A DNA stretch of 64,000 nt from Enterobacter asburiae. GTDB taxonomy: Bacteria > Pseudomonadota > Gammaproteobacteria > Enterobacterales > Enterobacteriaceae. The notes below the pieces were generated by a model. The model did not search any database. It was not told where the DNA came from and was given only the letters and a program-made list of their open reading frames with translations. The position numbers and the translations under genes were made by a program. Below, in pieces: positions 18,416 through 27,064 of this stretch; position 1 is the stretch's first letter; every line of letters starts with the position of its first letter. The stretch lies in contig NZ_CP102247.1 in the NCBI RefSeq assembly GCF_024599655.1, forward strand, positions 4,092,001 through 4,156,000, given 5' to 3'.

Positions 18416-19767
18416 GTCCCGTTCTCCTGTAATGCGTGCACAACCTCTTCCATGGCGGCACTACGTGAACCTTTCACTAACACAGTCACAATTTGTTTTT
18501 CTGTCATCAGCGCCTTAAGGCGCTCTATCAACGCGGTTTTGTCAGCAAAATGCTCGCCAACGCCGCTGGCATGGCTAATTGCCTGGCTCAGTTTTCCTGC
18601 GCTCAGCACGCAGTCCAGCCCCGCCGCTTTCGCCGCTTCACCGACCTGGGTATGGCAGGCTTCGCTTTCGTCGCCCAGCTCGGCCATATCGCCAACCACC
18701 ATGATGCGATAGCCCGGCATTTCAGATAACACCTGCACCGCCGCCGTCATCGAGCCAACGTTCGCGTTGTAGGAGTCATCCAGCAGCAGCTTGTTTTCCG
18801 AAAGCTGAATCGGGAACAGGCGTCCCGGTACGGCTTTCAGGTTCGCCAGCCCGGTTTTAATCGCTTCATGCGACGCGCCCACCGCCGTCGACAGCGCCGC
18901 CGCCGCAAGCGCATTGGCGATGTTATGGCGACCCGGCAGTGGCAGCAGCACATCGACGCCACCCGTTGGGGTGGTGAGGGTGAACTCCGTGCCGTGCGAC
19001 GTCACATGGATATTGGTCGCGGTAAAATCACTGTTTGCCGCATTCGGCGAGAAACGCCAGGTTTTGCGCGAACCAATGATGCTCTGCCAGTTCAGCCAGT
19101 CGTTGTTGTCGGCGTTCAGGATGGCGATACCGTCATCCGGTAGACCGGTGTAAATCTCACCTTTGGCTTTCGCTACGCCTTCCAGCGAGCCAAAGCCTTC
19201 CAGATGCGCAGCCGCGAGGTTATTCACCAGCGCGGCTTCCGGGCGAGTCAGGCTCACGGTCCAGGCGATTTCGCCCTGGTGGTTTGCTCCTAACTCGATC
19301 ACCGCAAACTCATGTTCTTTGGTCAGGCGGAGTAATGTCATCGGCACGCCGATGTCATTATTGAGGTTGCCCGCGGTATAAAGCGTATTGCCGCACTGGC
19401 TGAGGATCGCCGCCGTCATCTCTTTCACCGACGTCTTGCCTGATGATCCGGTCAAGGCGACAACGCGCGTAGGGACCTGCTGACGAACCCAGGCGGCCAG
19501 TTCACCGAACGCGAGACGCGTATCTTTCACCACCATTTGCGGCAGATCGATATCAAGCTTGCGGCTGACCAGCAGCGCACCGGCGCCGTTCTCTTTGGCC
19601 TGTTCAGCAAAATCATGCGCGTCAAAACGCTCGCCTTTCAGCGCCACAAACAGACAGCCTGCGGTGATTTTGCGGGTGTCCGTCGTTACGGCATCAATCG
19701 TCAGGTCTTGCCCGTGCAGGTCGCCCTGCAGGATGGCAGCGGCCTGGCTTAAGGTGATGCTAATCAT
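18409..19767 (-). CDS. murF: UDP-MurNAc-tripeptide--D-Ala-D-Ala ligase MurF
   Basis: MurF adds the D-Ala-D-Ala made by DdlB to complete the pentapeptide. The 452 residues equal E. coli MurF. The ATP loop TGSSGKTSVKEM, the AVIELGANHQGEIAWT motif and LLLDDSYNANVGSM are intact. It overlaps murE by four bases (ATGA) and mraY by seven, so the three are probably translated in a coupled way. Confidence 0.98.
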   Translation of the reverse strand: MISITLSQAAAILQGDLHGQDLTIDAVTTDTRKITAGCLFVALKGERFDAHDFAEQAKENGAGALLVSRKLDIDLPQMVVKDTRLAFGELAAWVRQQVPTRVVALTGSSGKTSVKEMTAAILSQCGNTLYTAGNLNNDIGVPMTLLRLTKEHEFAVIELGANHQGEIAWTVSLTRPEAALVNNLAAAHLEGFGSLEGVAKAKGEIYTGLPDDGIAILNADNNDWLNWQSIIGSRKTWRFSPNAANSDFTATNIHVTSHGTEFTLTTPTGGVDVLLPLPGRHNIANALAAAALSTAVGASHEAIKTGLANLKAVPGRLFPIQLSENKLLLDDSYNANVGSMTAAVQVLSEMPGYRIMVVGDMAELGDESEACHTQVGEAAKAAGLDCVLSAGKLSQAISHASGVGEHFADKTALIERLKALMTEKQIVTVLVKGSRSAAMEEVVHALQENGTC

Positions 19768-21251
19768 GCCACGACTCCCAGCAGACGCGCTGCCGTTACG
19801 CGGTCCGAGTAGTCCAGACGGCGGTTGCCAACGATCTGATAATCTTCATGGCCTTTACCCGCCAGCAGGACAACATCATTCTCCCGCGCCTGCATGATGG
19901 TGTTCGTCACGGCTTCCGCACGGCCTTCCACCACGCGAGCGCGGCCCGCGTCCAGCATGCCCGCCAGAATGTCATTGATGATGGCACGCGGCTCTTCCGT
20001 ACGCGGGTTGTCATCGGTGACTACCGGAATATCTGCGAACTGCTCGGCAATAGCCCCCATCAGCGGGCGTTTGCCTTTATCGCGATCGCCGCCGCAGCCA
20101 AACACGCACCAGAGCTTCCCTGTGCAGTGCAGGCGCGCCGCCTCCAGCGCTTTTTCCAGTGCATCCGGTGTGTGGGCATAATCAACCACAACGGTCGGCT
20201 TGCCCGGCGCGCTAAACACTTCCATACGGCCGCAAACCGGCTGCAGACGCGCTGAGGTTTTCAGCAGGTCAGCCATCGGATAACCCAGCGCCAGCAGCGT
20301 TGCCAGCGCCAGCAGCAGGTTGCTGACGTTAAAGGCGCCCATCAGGCGGCTTTCAATTTCGCCTTCACCCCAGGAAGAGGCAAAGCGGATTGTCGCCCCG
20401 CTGTCGTGGTAATTCACCGCAACCGCCTTCAGCCAGCGGCCCTGGCAGTTCGGATTGATATGGTCTTCCATCGACACCGCAACCGCATCCGGCAGCTTCG
20501 CCAGCCAGCGGCGGCCCACTTCGTCGTCGGCGTTGATGATGGCTTGTCCGTAGTGGTGAGTAGAGAACAGCAGCCATTTCGCGGCTTCGTAATGTTCCAT
20601 ATCACCATGATAATCAAGATGATCGCGGCTCAGATTGGTAAACACTGAAGCGGCAAATTTCAGCGCCGCGACGCGGTGCTGTACCAGACCGTGCGAAGAG
20701 ACTTCCATTGCAGCAAAGGTTGCCCCCTGCCCTGCCAGACCGGCAAGCACGTGCTGTACGTCTACCGCCGAGCCGGTGGTGTTTTCCGTCGGGCTCACTT
20801 TGCCGAGCAGGCCGTTACCCACGGTCCCCATCACCGCACCGGTTTCACCCAGTAGCTGGGCCCACTGCGCCATCAGCTGCGTGGTGGTGGTTTTACCGTT
20901 GGTACCCGTCACGCCAACCAGGCGCAGCTGGTCGGAAGGTTCGTGATAAAAACGTCCCGCCAGCGCGGAAAGACGCTCGTTCAACTGGCTGAGATAGATA
21001 ACCGGCACACCGTGCATTTCACGGATCTCACCGTCGGTTGCCTCATCTTTGGCCTCAGCAATAATGGCAGCCACACCTTGCGCAATCGCCTGCGGGATAT
21101 AACGACGCCCGTCCGCCTGATGACCGACCACCGCCACAAAAAGATCGCCAGAAGCAGCCACGCGGCTGTCCAGTACCATCTCTCGCAGTGCTCGCTCCGG
21201 TGCATTTGGCACCCACGGAGCGAGAAGGTCGCGCAAATTACGATCTGCCAC
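19764..21251 (-). CDS. murE: UDP-MurNAc-L-Ala-D-Glu--meso-DAP ligase MurE
   Basis: MurE adds meso-diaminopimelate, the third stem residue of Gram-negative peptidoglycan. The product has 495 residues, as in E. coli. The ATP loop TGTNGKTTTTQLM is present, and the motif DDNPRTEEP contains the DNPR sequence that marks meso-DAP rather than lysine specificity. Its start lies inside the end of ftsI (14-bp overlap) and its stop overlaps murF by four bases. Confidence 0.98.
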   Translation of the reverse strand: MADRNLRDLLAPWVPNAPERALREMVLDSRVAASGDLFVAVVGHQADGRRYIPQAIAQGVAAIIAEAKDEATDGEIREMHGVPVIYLSQLNERLSALAGRFYHEPSDQLRLVGVTGTNGKTTTTQLMAQWAQLLGETGAVMGTVGNGLLGKVSPTENTTGSAVDVQHVLAGLAGQGATFAAMEVSSHGLVQHRVAALKFAASVFTNLSRDHLDYHGDMEHYEAAKWLLFSTHHYGQAIINADDEVGRRWLAKLPDAVAVSMEDHINPNCQGRWLKAVAVNYHDSGATIRFASSWGEGEIESRLMGAFNVSNLLLALATLLALGYPMADLLKTSARLQPVCGRMEVFSAPGKPTVVVDYAHTPDALEKALEAARLHCTGKLWCVFGCGGDRDKGKRPLMGAIAEQFADIPVVTDDNPRTEEPRAIINDILAGMLDAGRARVVEGRAEAVTNTIMQARENDVVLLAGKGHEDYQIVGNRRLDYSDRVTAARLLGVVA

Positions 21252-23004
21252 CTGTACCCTCGCCTTGATTAATTACAAATTCACTTTTTTCGCCCGTCGC
21301 CAGCGCATCCGGTTCAATGTTCATGGTGCGTAACACGCCGCCCATGATAGCCCCGAACACAGGCGCTGAGACGGCGCCGCCGTAGTATTTCCCCGCCTGT
21401 GGATCGTTTATTACGACCACCAGCGCAAAACGCGGATTGCTTGCAGGCGCAACGCCTGCGGTATAGGCAATGTATTTGTTGATATAGCGGCCGTCCGGCC
21501 CCACTTTTTTCGCCGTACCGGTCTTGATGGCGATGCGATAACCTTTGATTGCCGCCTTCACGCCGCCGCCGCCGGGCAGCGCCACGCTTTCCATCATATG
21601 AACAACAGTACGGACGGTCGATTCCGGGAAGATACGCTCGCCGGGAACCGGTGGATCAACTTTGGTAATCGACAGCGGACGATAAACGCCATAGCTGCCG
21701 ATCGTTGCGTAGACTCGCGCTAACTGTAACGGTGTCACCATTAGCCCGTAGCCGAAAGAGAAGGTGGCCCTCTCTATGTCAGACCACCGTTGTTTTTGAG
21801 GATATAAGCCACTGCGTTCTCCGACCAACCCCAAATTGGTCGCCTTTCCAAGCCCAAAACGTGAGTAAGTCTCTACTAACGCTGAGGACGGCATCGCTAA
21901 CGCCAGCTTTGAAACACCGACGTTACTCGACTTCTGTAACACCCCGGTCAGGGTCAATTCGCTGTAGCGCGCCACGTCTTTGATTTCGTGGCCGTTAATT
22001 CGGTAAGGAATGGTATTCAGTACGGTGTTTTCATTGACGATACCGCGCTGAAGTGCCGTCATGACCACCATCGGCTTAACGGTCGAACCCGGTTCGAACA
22101 CGTCGGTGATGGTACGGTTACGCATAATATCCTTCTGCGTACCGGTAAGATTGTTAGGGTTGTAGGACGGACTATTGGCCATCGCCAGCACTTCCCCCGT
22201 GTTGACATCCACTAACACGGCGCTGCCCGATTCCGCTTTGTTAAAGGCCACGGCGTTGTTCAGCTCGCGGTAAACCAGCGCCTGTAAGCGCTCATCGATA
22301 CTCAGCGCAAGGTTGTGTGCGGCCTGGCTGTCCGTTGAGGAAATATCCTCAATGACGCGACCATAGCGGTCTTTACGCACAATGCGCTCGCCGGGCTGGC
22401 CGGTCAGCCATTTATCGAAGCTTTTTTCAACGCCTTCAATCCCCTGGCTATCAACGTTAGTAAAGCCAATGAGGTGAGCGGTTACTTCGCCGGATGGATA
22501 GTAACGACGGGATTCTTCACGCAGGTGGATCCCCGGCAGCTTCAATTTTTTGATGTAGTCCGCCATGTCAGGGTTCACCTGACGCGCCAGATAGATAAAA
22601 CGCCCTCTCGGGTTGCTATTCACGCGTGAAGCTAACTGGTCCAGCGGCATCTTCAGCGCATCCGCAAGAGCCTTCCAGCGGTTATCAAGCGTGATACCGC
22701 CAGCGTCGTGCAGCTCTTTCGGATCGGCCCAGATTGCCTTCACCGGCACGCTCACCGCCAGCGGACGACCCGAGCGGTCGGTGATCATCCCGCGAGATGT
22801 CGACACTTCCTGGACGCGCAGAGAGCGCATATCGCCCTGGCGTACCAGCATGTCAGGGGCGATGATTTGCAGCCAAGCCACGCGTCCCAGCAGGAAACCC
22901 AGCGCCAGTAAAATGCAGCCGCAAAGCAACGCAAAACGCCAACTGACAAAGTTGGCCTGTTCTTCCTGACGTTTTGGTTTTAGCGTTTTTGCCGCTGCTT
23001 TCAT
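21238..23004 (-). CDS. ftsI: Septal peptidoglycan transpeptidase FtsI (PBP3)
   Basis: FtsI cross-links septal peptidoglycan and is the target of aztreonam and cephalexin. The 588-residue protein (E. coli 588) has a short cytoplasmic tail, one membrane anchor at about residues 24-43, the pedestal domain and a C-terminal transpeptidase domain with SxxK as STVK (near 307), SxN as SSN and the KTGT box (IKTGTAKK). I see none of the known YRIN/YRIK-type insertions after the equivalent of residue 333. It begins 15 bp after ftsL. Confidence 0.98.
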   Translation of the reverse strand: MKAAAKTLKPKRQEEQANFVSWRFALLCGCILLALGFLLGRVAWLQIIAPDMLVRQGDMRSLRVQEVSTSRGMITDRSGRPLAVSVPVKAIWADPKELHDAGGITLDNRWKALADALKMPLDQLASRVNSNPRGRFIYLARQVNPDMADYIKKLKLPGIHLREESRRYYPSGEVTAHLIGFTNVDSQGIEGVEKSFDKWLTGQPGERIVRKDRYGRVIEDISSTDSQAAHNLALSIDERLQALVYRELNNAVAFNKAESGSAVLVDVNTGEVLAMANSPSYNPNNLTGTQKDIMRNRTITDVFEPGSTVKPMVVMTALQRGIVNENTVLNTIPYRINGHEIKDVARYSELTLTGVLQKSSNVGVSKLALAMPSSALVETYSRFGLGKATNLGLVGERSGLYPQKQRWSDIERATFSFGYGLMVTPLQLARVYATIGSYGVYRPLSITKVDPPVPGERIFPESTVRTVVHMMESVALPGGGGVKAAIKGYRIAIKTGTAKKVGPDGRYINKYIAYTAGVAPASNPRFALVVVINDPQAGKYYGGAVSAPVFGAIMGGVLRTMNIEPDALATGEKSEFVINQGEGTGGRS

Positions 23005-23019
23005 GCGTCGCGTTTTCCC

Positions 23020-23385
23020 TTATTTTTGTACTACGATATTTTCCTGCGAAGGATCAACATGCTGCAGTTGCAGCTTTTCCGTTGCGATCCGTTCAACCCG
23101 GCTGTGATCGCCGAGCGCGTTTTCTTCAAGGATCAAATTTCGCCATTCAATATCCAGCGCATCGCGTTCCAGTACCATCTGCTCGCGTTGCGCAGTCAAT
23201 AAACGTGTATGGTGGGCGGTGGTCACCACCGTAACTGCCGTGACAATGATGCAAATGAACAGACAGAGTGGCAGTTTCCCAAACCGCAAAAGATCGTCGC
23301 CGATCACGCCAGGCAAGGCATGGCGCTCGTTGCTTCCTAACGAATCCTTAACTTTGCTTAGGGTCTCTGTCACTCTGCCGATCAT
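23020..23385 (-). CDS. ftsL: Cell division protein FtsL
   Basis: FtsL is a small bitopic membrane protein that forms a coiled-coil complex with FtsB and FtsQ and activates FtsWI. The 121 residues (E. coli 121) show a cytoplasmic tail, one membrane segment at about residues 36-57 (LCLFICIIVTAVTVVTTAH) and a periplasmic leucine-zipper-like helix. Its start overlaps the rsmH stop by four bases. Confidence 0.96.
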   Translation of the reverse strand: MIGRVTETLSKVKDSLGSNERHALPGVIGDDLLRFGKLPLCLFICIIVTAVTVVTTAHHTRLLTAQREQMVLERDALDIEWRNLILEENALGDHSRVERIATEKLQLQHVDPSQENIVVQK

Positions 23386-24323
23386 GCGTTCGTCCTCTCT
23401 GCAACACGCAGCACTGAACTACGGGCGCGTGGATTCTCTGCCACTTCTTCTTCGCCCGGCATCAACTTGCCTAATGCTCGCAACTGACGGCCACCCAGCT
23501 TCCTGAGTTGTTCTTCCGTCATCGGCAACCCCGCTGGCACCTGAGGACCGCGGCTTTGTTCACGCATAAAGCGTTTCACAATACGGTCTTCCAGCGAATG
23601 GAAGCTGATGATGGATAACCGCCCACCCGGGGCCAGCACGTCGAGCGAGCTTTTTAGCGCCAGCTCTATTTCCTCCAGTTCACTGTTTACCCAGATGCGA
23701 ACCGCCTGGAAGGTACGGGTCGCGGGATGTTTGTGCTTATCCTTCACCGGTGTCGCCGCCGCGATCACTTCGGCCAACTCTTTGGTGCGGGTCATCGGCT
23801 CAATGCGATTGCGCTCAACGATGGCGCGCGCAATACGTTTGCCAAAGCGCTCTTCGCCGAACGTTTTGATGACCCATGCAATATCGGCTTCGTCAGCGGT
23901 CTGTAACCACTCAGCGGCAGACTGACCGCGCGTCGGGTCCATCCGCATGTCCAGCGGACCGTCACGCATAAAGGAGAAACCACGTTCAGCATCATCAAGT
24001 TGAGGTGAAGAGACGCCAAGATCGAGAAGAATCCCGTCGATCTTGCCCGTCAGGCCGCGCTCAGCGACATAATCCGCGAGCGCAGAGAAAGGTCCATGCA
24101 CGATGGAAAAGCGTGGGTCATTGATGGTCTGTGCAACGGCAATAGCCTGCGGATCGCGATCGATTGCCAGCAGGCGTCCTTCCTCTCCAAGCTGGGAGAG
24201 AATCAAACGCGAGTGACCACCGCGACCAAACGTGCCATCAATGTAGATGCCATCCGGACGAATATTCAGGCCGTTAACGGCCTCGTCCAGTAACACCGTT
24301 TTATGTTTATAATTTTCCATCAT
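23382..24323 (-). CDS. rsmH: 16S rRNA m4C1402 methyltransferase RsmH
   Basis: RsmH (MraW) N4-methylates C1402 of 16S rRNA in the decoding centre, using S-adenosylmethionine. The 313 residues equal the E. coli length. The SAM-binding motif GTFGRGGHS and the family motifs LLDLGVSSPQLDDAERGFSF and RTFQAVRIWVN are intact. Two consecutive ATGs begin the frame; both fit, and the longer one matches the E. coli annotation. It lies two bases after mraZ. Confidence 0.97.
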   Translation of the reverse strand: MMENYKHKTVLLDEAVNGLNIRPDGIYIDGTFGRGGHSRLILSQLGEEGRLLAIDRDPQAIAVAQTINDPRFSIVHGPFSALADYVAERGLTGKIDGILLDLGVSSPQLDDAERGFSFMRDGPLDMRMDPTRGQSAAEWLQTADEADIAWVIKTFGEERFGKRIARAIVERNRIEPMTRTKELAEVIAAATPVKDKHKHPATRTFQAVRIWVNSELEEIELALKSSLDVLAPGGRLSIISFHSLEDRIVKRFMREQSRGPQVPAGLPMTEEQLRKLGGRQLRALGKLMPGEEEVAENPRARSSVLRVAERTNA

Positions 24324-24325
24324 AT

Positions 24326-24784
24326 TTATAGAGACAAGTCCTGCAGCCGTTCCGATAATGTCGCGGAATCAGACTGCTCAGCGTCGATATCTTCCTTGAC
24401 CTGTTGATACCAGGTCGTTTCATCCCACAGTTCAAACTTGTTGAACTGCCCGACCAGCATCACTTCTTTGGTCAGACCGGCATGTTGCCGCAACACAGGG
24501 GCAATCAGTAATCGCCCTGCGTTATCCATCTGACATTCACTGGCATGTCCCAATAACAAACGCTGCACGCGGCGTTCCTGCGGGTTCATGCTCGACAGTC
24601 GCGACAGCTTTTGCTCAATAATTTCCCATTCAGGCAAGGGGTAAAGCAGCAGGCAGGGGGAGTTAATGTCAATGGTGCAAACCATTTGACCCGCAGCGTT
24701 CTCAATCAGCCGATCGCGGTATCGGGTTGGTACCGATAAACGCCCTTTGCTGTCGAGATTGACTAACGTAGCTCCACGGAACAT
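24326..24784 (-). CDS. mraZ: Transcriptional regulator MraZ (dcw operon repressor)
   Basis: MraZ is an AbrB-fold DNA-binding protein that forms large rings and represses its own dcw operon by binding TGGGN repeats at the mra promoter. An in-frame ATG further upstream (24820) lies within the operator itself; the internal ATG at 24784 gives 152 residues starting MFRGATLVNLDSKGRL, the E. coli length, with a GAGGGG/GGTGAG-type ribosome site upstream. Two repeats of the SpoVT-AbrB-like domain are seen, with DSKGRLSVPTRYR near the start and DNAGRLLIAPVLR in the second half. Confidence 0.97.
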   Translation of the reverse strand: MFRGATLVNLDSKGRLSVPTRYRDRLIENAAGQMVCTIDINSPCLLLYPLPEWEIIEQKLSRLSSMNPQERRVQRLLLGHASECQMDNAGRLLIAPVLRQHAGLTKEVMLVGQFNKFELWDETTWYQQVKEDIDAEQSDSATLSERLQDLSL

Positions 24785-24802
24785 GCCAGTCTCACCCCTC
24801 CT

Positions 24803-24827
24803 CACCACTTTAACCCACAAATTCCCA
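24803..24827 (-). promoter_or_regulatory. MraZ operator: three TGGNN repeats
   Basis: The minus strand carries TGGGA, TGGGT and TGGTG at exact 10-bp steps (5-base repeats with 5-base spacers). This matches the described MraZ operator of TGGGN repeats spaced by 5 nt, just downstream of the mra promoter. The third copy departs from TGGG. Confidence 0.85.
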
Positions 24828-24835
24828 CCTAAAGG

Positions 24836-24865
24836 AGTTTACGGAGCGAGGGAAAAGCTTGTCAA
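24836..24865 (-). promoter_or_regulatory. mra (dcw operon) promoter
   Basis: A perfect -35 TTGACA (24860-24865) and -10 TAAACT (24836-24841) with an 18-bp spacer lie about 50 bp upstream of mraZ. Sequence and position match E. coli Pmra, which drives the first genes of the division cluster. Confidence 0.88.
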
Positions 24866-25384
24866 GCCAGGACTCTCCCTATAAGGACTCGGAAGCCCTC
24901 TATTTACAGAGATAAACAGTCCTGGTTAATAACTGCACAACTGGCGAGGCAAAATTAACGTTATGAATATTTGTAAGAAAAAAACCGAATATGCACACTA
25001 GCGTTAAAGCTCACTCAATATCATCGCAGATAAATATAAAGTGTCAGTTTGCGACGCGGGCAGCATTTTATGACAGATTCTCAGGGGATAACAGCGCCAG
25101 ATTCATCCAGGCACCCGGTAAGCGCGGCGGTTGCCACGTAAGCTGGCAAAGGAGGAGGAAAAACGTCTGAATATTCATCGACCGAAGAGGGTTTGTAACA
25201 AAGTAATACAAAGAATGCCGTTTAAAATCGCTCAGACGTTCTTTAAAAGTACAATTTAAAAGCCAGAATGAATTAAGAAAAATAGGTGATTAGGATCCCT
25301 CAAGAATTATCCTAATTTCTCTCCGGGAATTATCTGCACGAATTATCGCAGCAAAATGGGGCAGATTTCGCCGCCCCGGTCATT
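24866..25384. other. AT-rich gap between cra and the mra promoter
   Basis: About 520 bp without a convincing gene on either strand. It holds a short inverted repeat TTGCCA/TGGCAA (25131-25149), a 9-bp inverted repeat AACGTCTGA / TCAGACGTT with 61 bp between the arms (25162-25170 and 25232-25240), and the hairpin at 25289-25316. An AGGAGGAGG run near 25151 is not followed by a usable reading frame. Confidence 0.6.
25289..25316 (-). terminator. Possible cra terminator hairpin
   Basis: An 8-bp perfect stem ATTAGGAT / ATCCTAAT with a 12-base loop lies about 70 bp past the cra stop. On the minus strand it is followed after a short interval by CTATTTTTC. The stem is AT-rich, so it would be a weak terminator. 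Confidence 0.4.
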
Positions 25385-26392
25385 TCATTTTTGGCGGCTT
25401 AAAATTCCGCGATGGTAGAGATTACGTTTGATACGCGTCAGGCCCGGCTTCGGCTTGCGCGGCTCATCCAGGCTTGCCAGCACAATCTCAAGCACGCGTT
25501 CAGCCACATCGCGGTGACGCTGTGCTACCGCCAGCACCGGGCACTGGAGGAAGTCGAGCAGCTCGTTATCCCCGAACGTGGCAATCGCCAGGTCGGAAGG
25601 CAGTTTACCTTCACGGCGTAAGGTCACATCCATGACGCCCTGCAACAGCGCGAAGGACGTGGTGAACAGCGCCTGAGGCATCGGATGCGTTTCCAGCCAT
25701 TTCTCGAACAGCTGCGCCGCGGCTTCACGCTCGTAGCTATTGGCATAGAGGTAGTGAACCTCGCGCGGATCGTCTTTCCAGGCGGTTCTGAACCCCTGCT
25801 CACGCAGGAAGCTCACGGAGAGTTCGGGCAGCGCGCCAAGATACAGCACCGTTTCAGCGGGGAATGTTCTAAGCTCTGCGGCCAGCATTTCTGCATCATC
25901 CTGATCCGCACCCACGACGCTGGTGAAATGCTCACGATCGAGCGCACGATCCAGCGCAACGATTGGGAACGGGTCGTTCGCCCAGCGCTGGTAGAACGGA
26001 TGCTCTGGCGGCAGGGAGGTCGACACGATGATGGCATCCACCTGGCGCTGGAGAAGATGCTCAATGCAGCGCATCTCGTTGTCGGGCTGGTCTTCCGAGC
26101 AGGCAATCAGCAGTTGATAGCCGCGCTGGCGCGCCTGACGTTCTAGATAGTTGGCGATACGGGTATAGCTGGTGTTTTCCAGGTCAGGGATCACCAGACC
26201 AATAGAGCGGGTTCGCCCGGCACGCAGACCGGCTGCGACAGCATTCGGATGGTAGTTATGCTCACGAACGACCGCCATAACTTTTTCAACGGTCTTGTCG
26301 CTGACACGGTACTGCTTTGCTTTACCGTTAATCACATAGCTGGCCGTTGTTCGTGACACGCCGGCTAGCCGGGCGATTTCATCCAGTTTCAC
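25385..26392 (-). CDS. cra: Catabolite repressor/activator Cra (FruR)
   Basis: Cra is a LacI-family regulator that represses glycolytic genes and activates gluconeogenic ones; fructose 1-phosphate (and, more weakly, fructose 1,6-bisphosphate) relieves binding. The 335-residue product has the N-terminal helix-turn-helix MKLDEIARLAGVSRTTASYV, the hinge region around HPNAVAAGLRAGRTR, and a periplasmic-binding-protein-like effector domain beginning SIGLVIPDLENTSYT. It lies alone between ilvH and the mra promoter, on the same strand as both, as in E. coli. Confidence 0.98.
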   Translation of the reverse strand: MKLDEIARLAGVSRTTASYVINGKAKQYRVSDKTVEKVMAVVREHNYHPNAVAAGLRAGRTRSIGLVIPDLENTSYTRIANYLERQARQRGYQLLIACSEDQPDNEMRCIEHLLQRQVDAIIVSTSLPPEHPFYQRWANDPFPIVALDRALDREHFTSVVGADQDDAEMLAAELRTFPAETVLYLGALPELSVSFLREQGFRTAWKDDPREVHYLYANSYEREAAAQLFEKWLETHPMPQALFTTSFALLQGVMDVTLRREGKLPSDLAIATFGDNELLDFLQCPVLAVAQRHRDVAERVLEIVLASLDEPRKPKPGLTRIKRNLYHRGILSRQK

Positions 26393-26461
26393 AATTGCCC
26401 CTTAAAAAAAGAAAAGAGTCCATGGCCCTGTCAAGGTTATGGTTAAATCTTTTAACATCTA

Positions 26462-26502
26462 AACGCAGAAAAGCCTTCGCGGCAACCGCTTTTATCTGCG
26501 TT
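26462..26502 (-). repeat. Hairpin upstream of cra
   Basis: AACGCAGA (26462-26469) pairs with TCTGCGTT (26495-26502), extended inward by AAAGC/GCTTT with a small bulge. It lies between the ilvH terminator and cra, in or near the cra leader. Function unknown; it may be an operator palindrome or leader structure. Confidence 0.4.
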
Positions 26503-26517
26503 GTCGGCTGATTACGC

Positions 26518-26546
26518 AAAAAAAAGCCCGGCTTTGGTGACCGGGC
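26518..26546 (-). terminator. Rho-independent terminator of ilvIH
   Basis: On the minus strand GCCCGG and CCGGGC form a stem around a short loop, followed directly by a run of T residues, about 25 bp after the ilvH stop. Confidence 0.85.
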
Positions 26547-26571
26547 AGAAAGAGGCGAACCTTTTTGACAA

Positions 26572-27063
26572 CTAACGCATGATTTTCTCGCCGCGTGACA
26601 GACCTACTACACCCGATCTCGCCACCTCGACAATTTTTGCGACGTCCCGCACGGACGCCAGGAAAGCATCCAGCTTGTCGCTTGTCCCGACCAGCTGAAC
26701 CGTATAAAGAGAAGGCGTGACGTCGATAATCTGTCCGCGGAAAATATCCGCATTGCGTTTGACCTCATCACGCCCGTAGCCGCTGGCCTGGATTTTCACC
26801 AGCATGACCTCACGCTCAACGTAGGCTCCCTGCCCCAGCTCGCTCACGCGCAGTACATCGACCAGCTTATGCAGCTGTTTCTCAATCTGCTCAAGCACTT
26901 TGGCATCGCCGACGGTTTGGATCGTCATGCGCGACAGCGTGGGGTCTTCCGTCGGGGCGACAGTCAGGCTTTCAATGTTATAGCCGCGCTGCGCAAAAAG
27001 GCCAATGACGCGCGACAGTGCGCCAGACTCGTTTTCCAGTAAAACAGATAATATCCGGCGCAT
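26572..27063 (-). CDS. ilvH: Acetolactate synthase III small subunit IlvH
   Basis: IlvH is the regulatory subunit of acetohydroxyacid synthase III; it raises catalytic activity and confers valine feedback inhibition. The 163 residues equal the E. coli length. An N-terminal ACT domain (RRILSVLLENESGALSRVIG, with the valine-site glycine and asparagine region GYNIESLTVAPTED) is followed by the C-terminal domain. It starts one base after ilvI ends, so the subunits are made from one transcript. Confidence 0.97.
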   Translation of the reverse strand: MRRILSVLLENESGALSRVIGLFAQRGYNIESLTVAPTEDPTLSRMTIQTVGDAKVLEQIEKQLHKLVDVLRVSELGQGAYVEREVMLVKIQASGYGRDEVKRNADIFRGQIIDVTPSLYTVQLVGTSDKLDAFLASVRDVAKIVEVARSGVVGLSRGEKIMR

Positions 27064-27064
27064 A

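Noticed and set aside
24785..24820. Longer MraZ start at 24820
   Set aside because: It would begin inside the MraZ operator; the ATG at 24784 gives the family's 152 residues.
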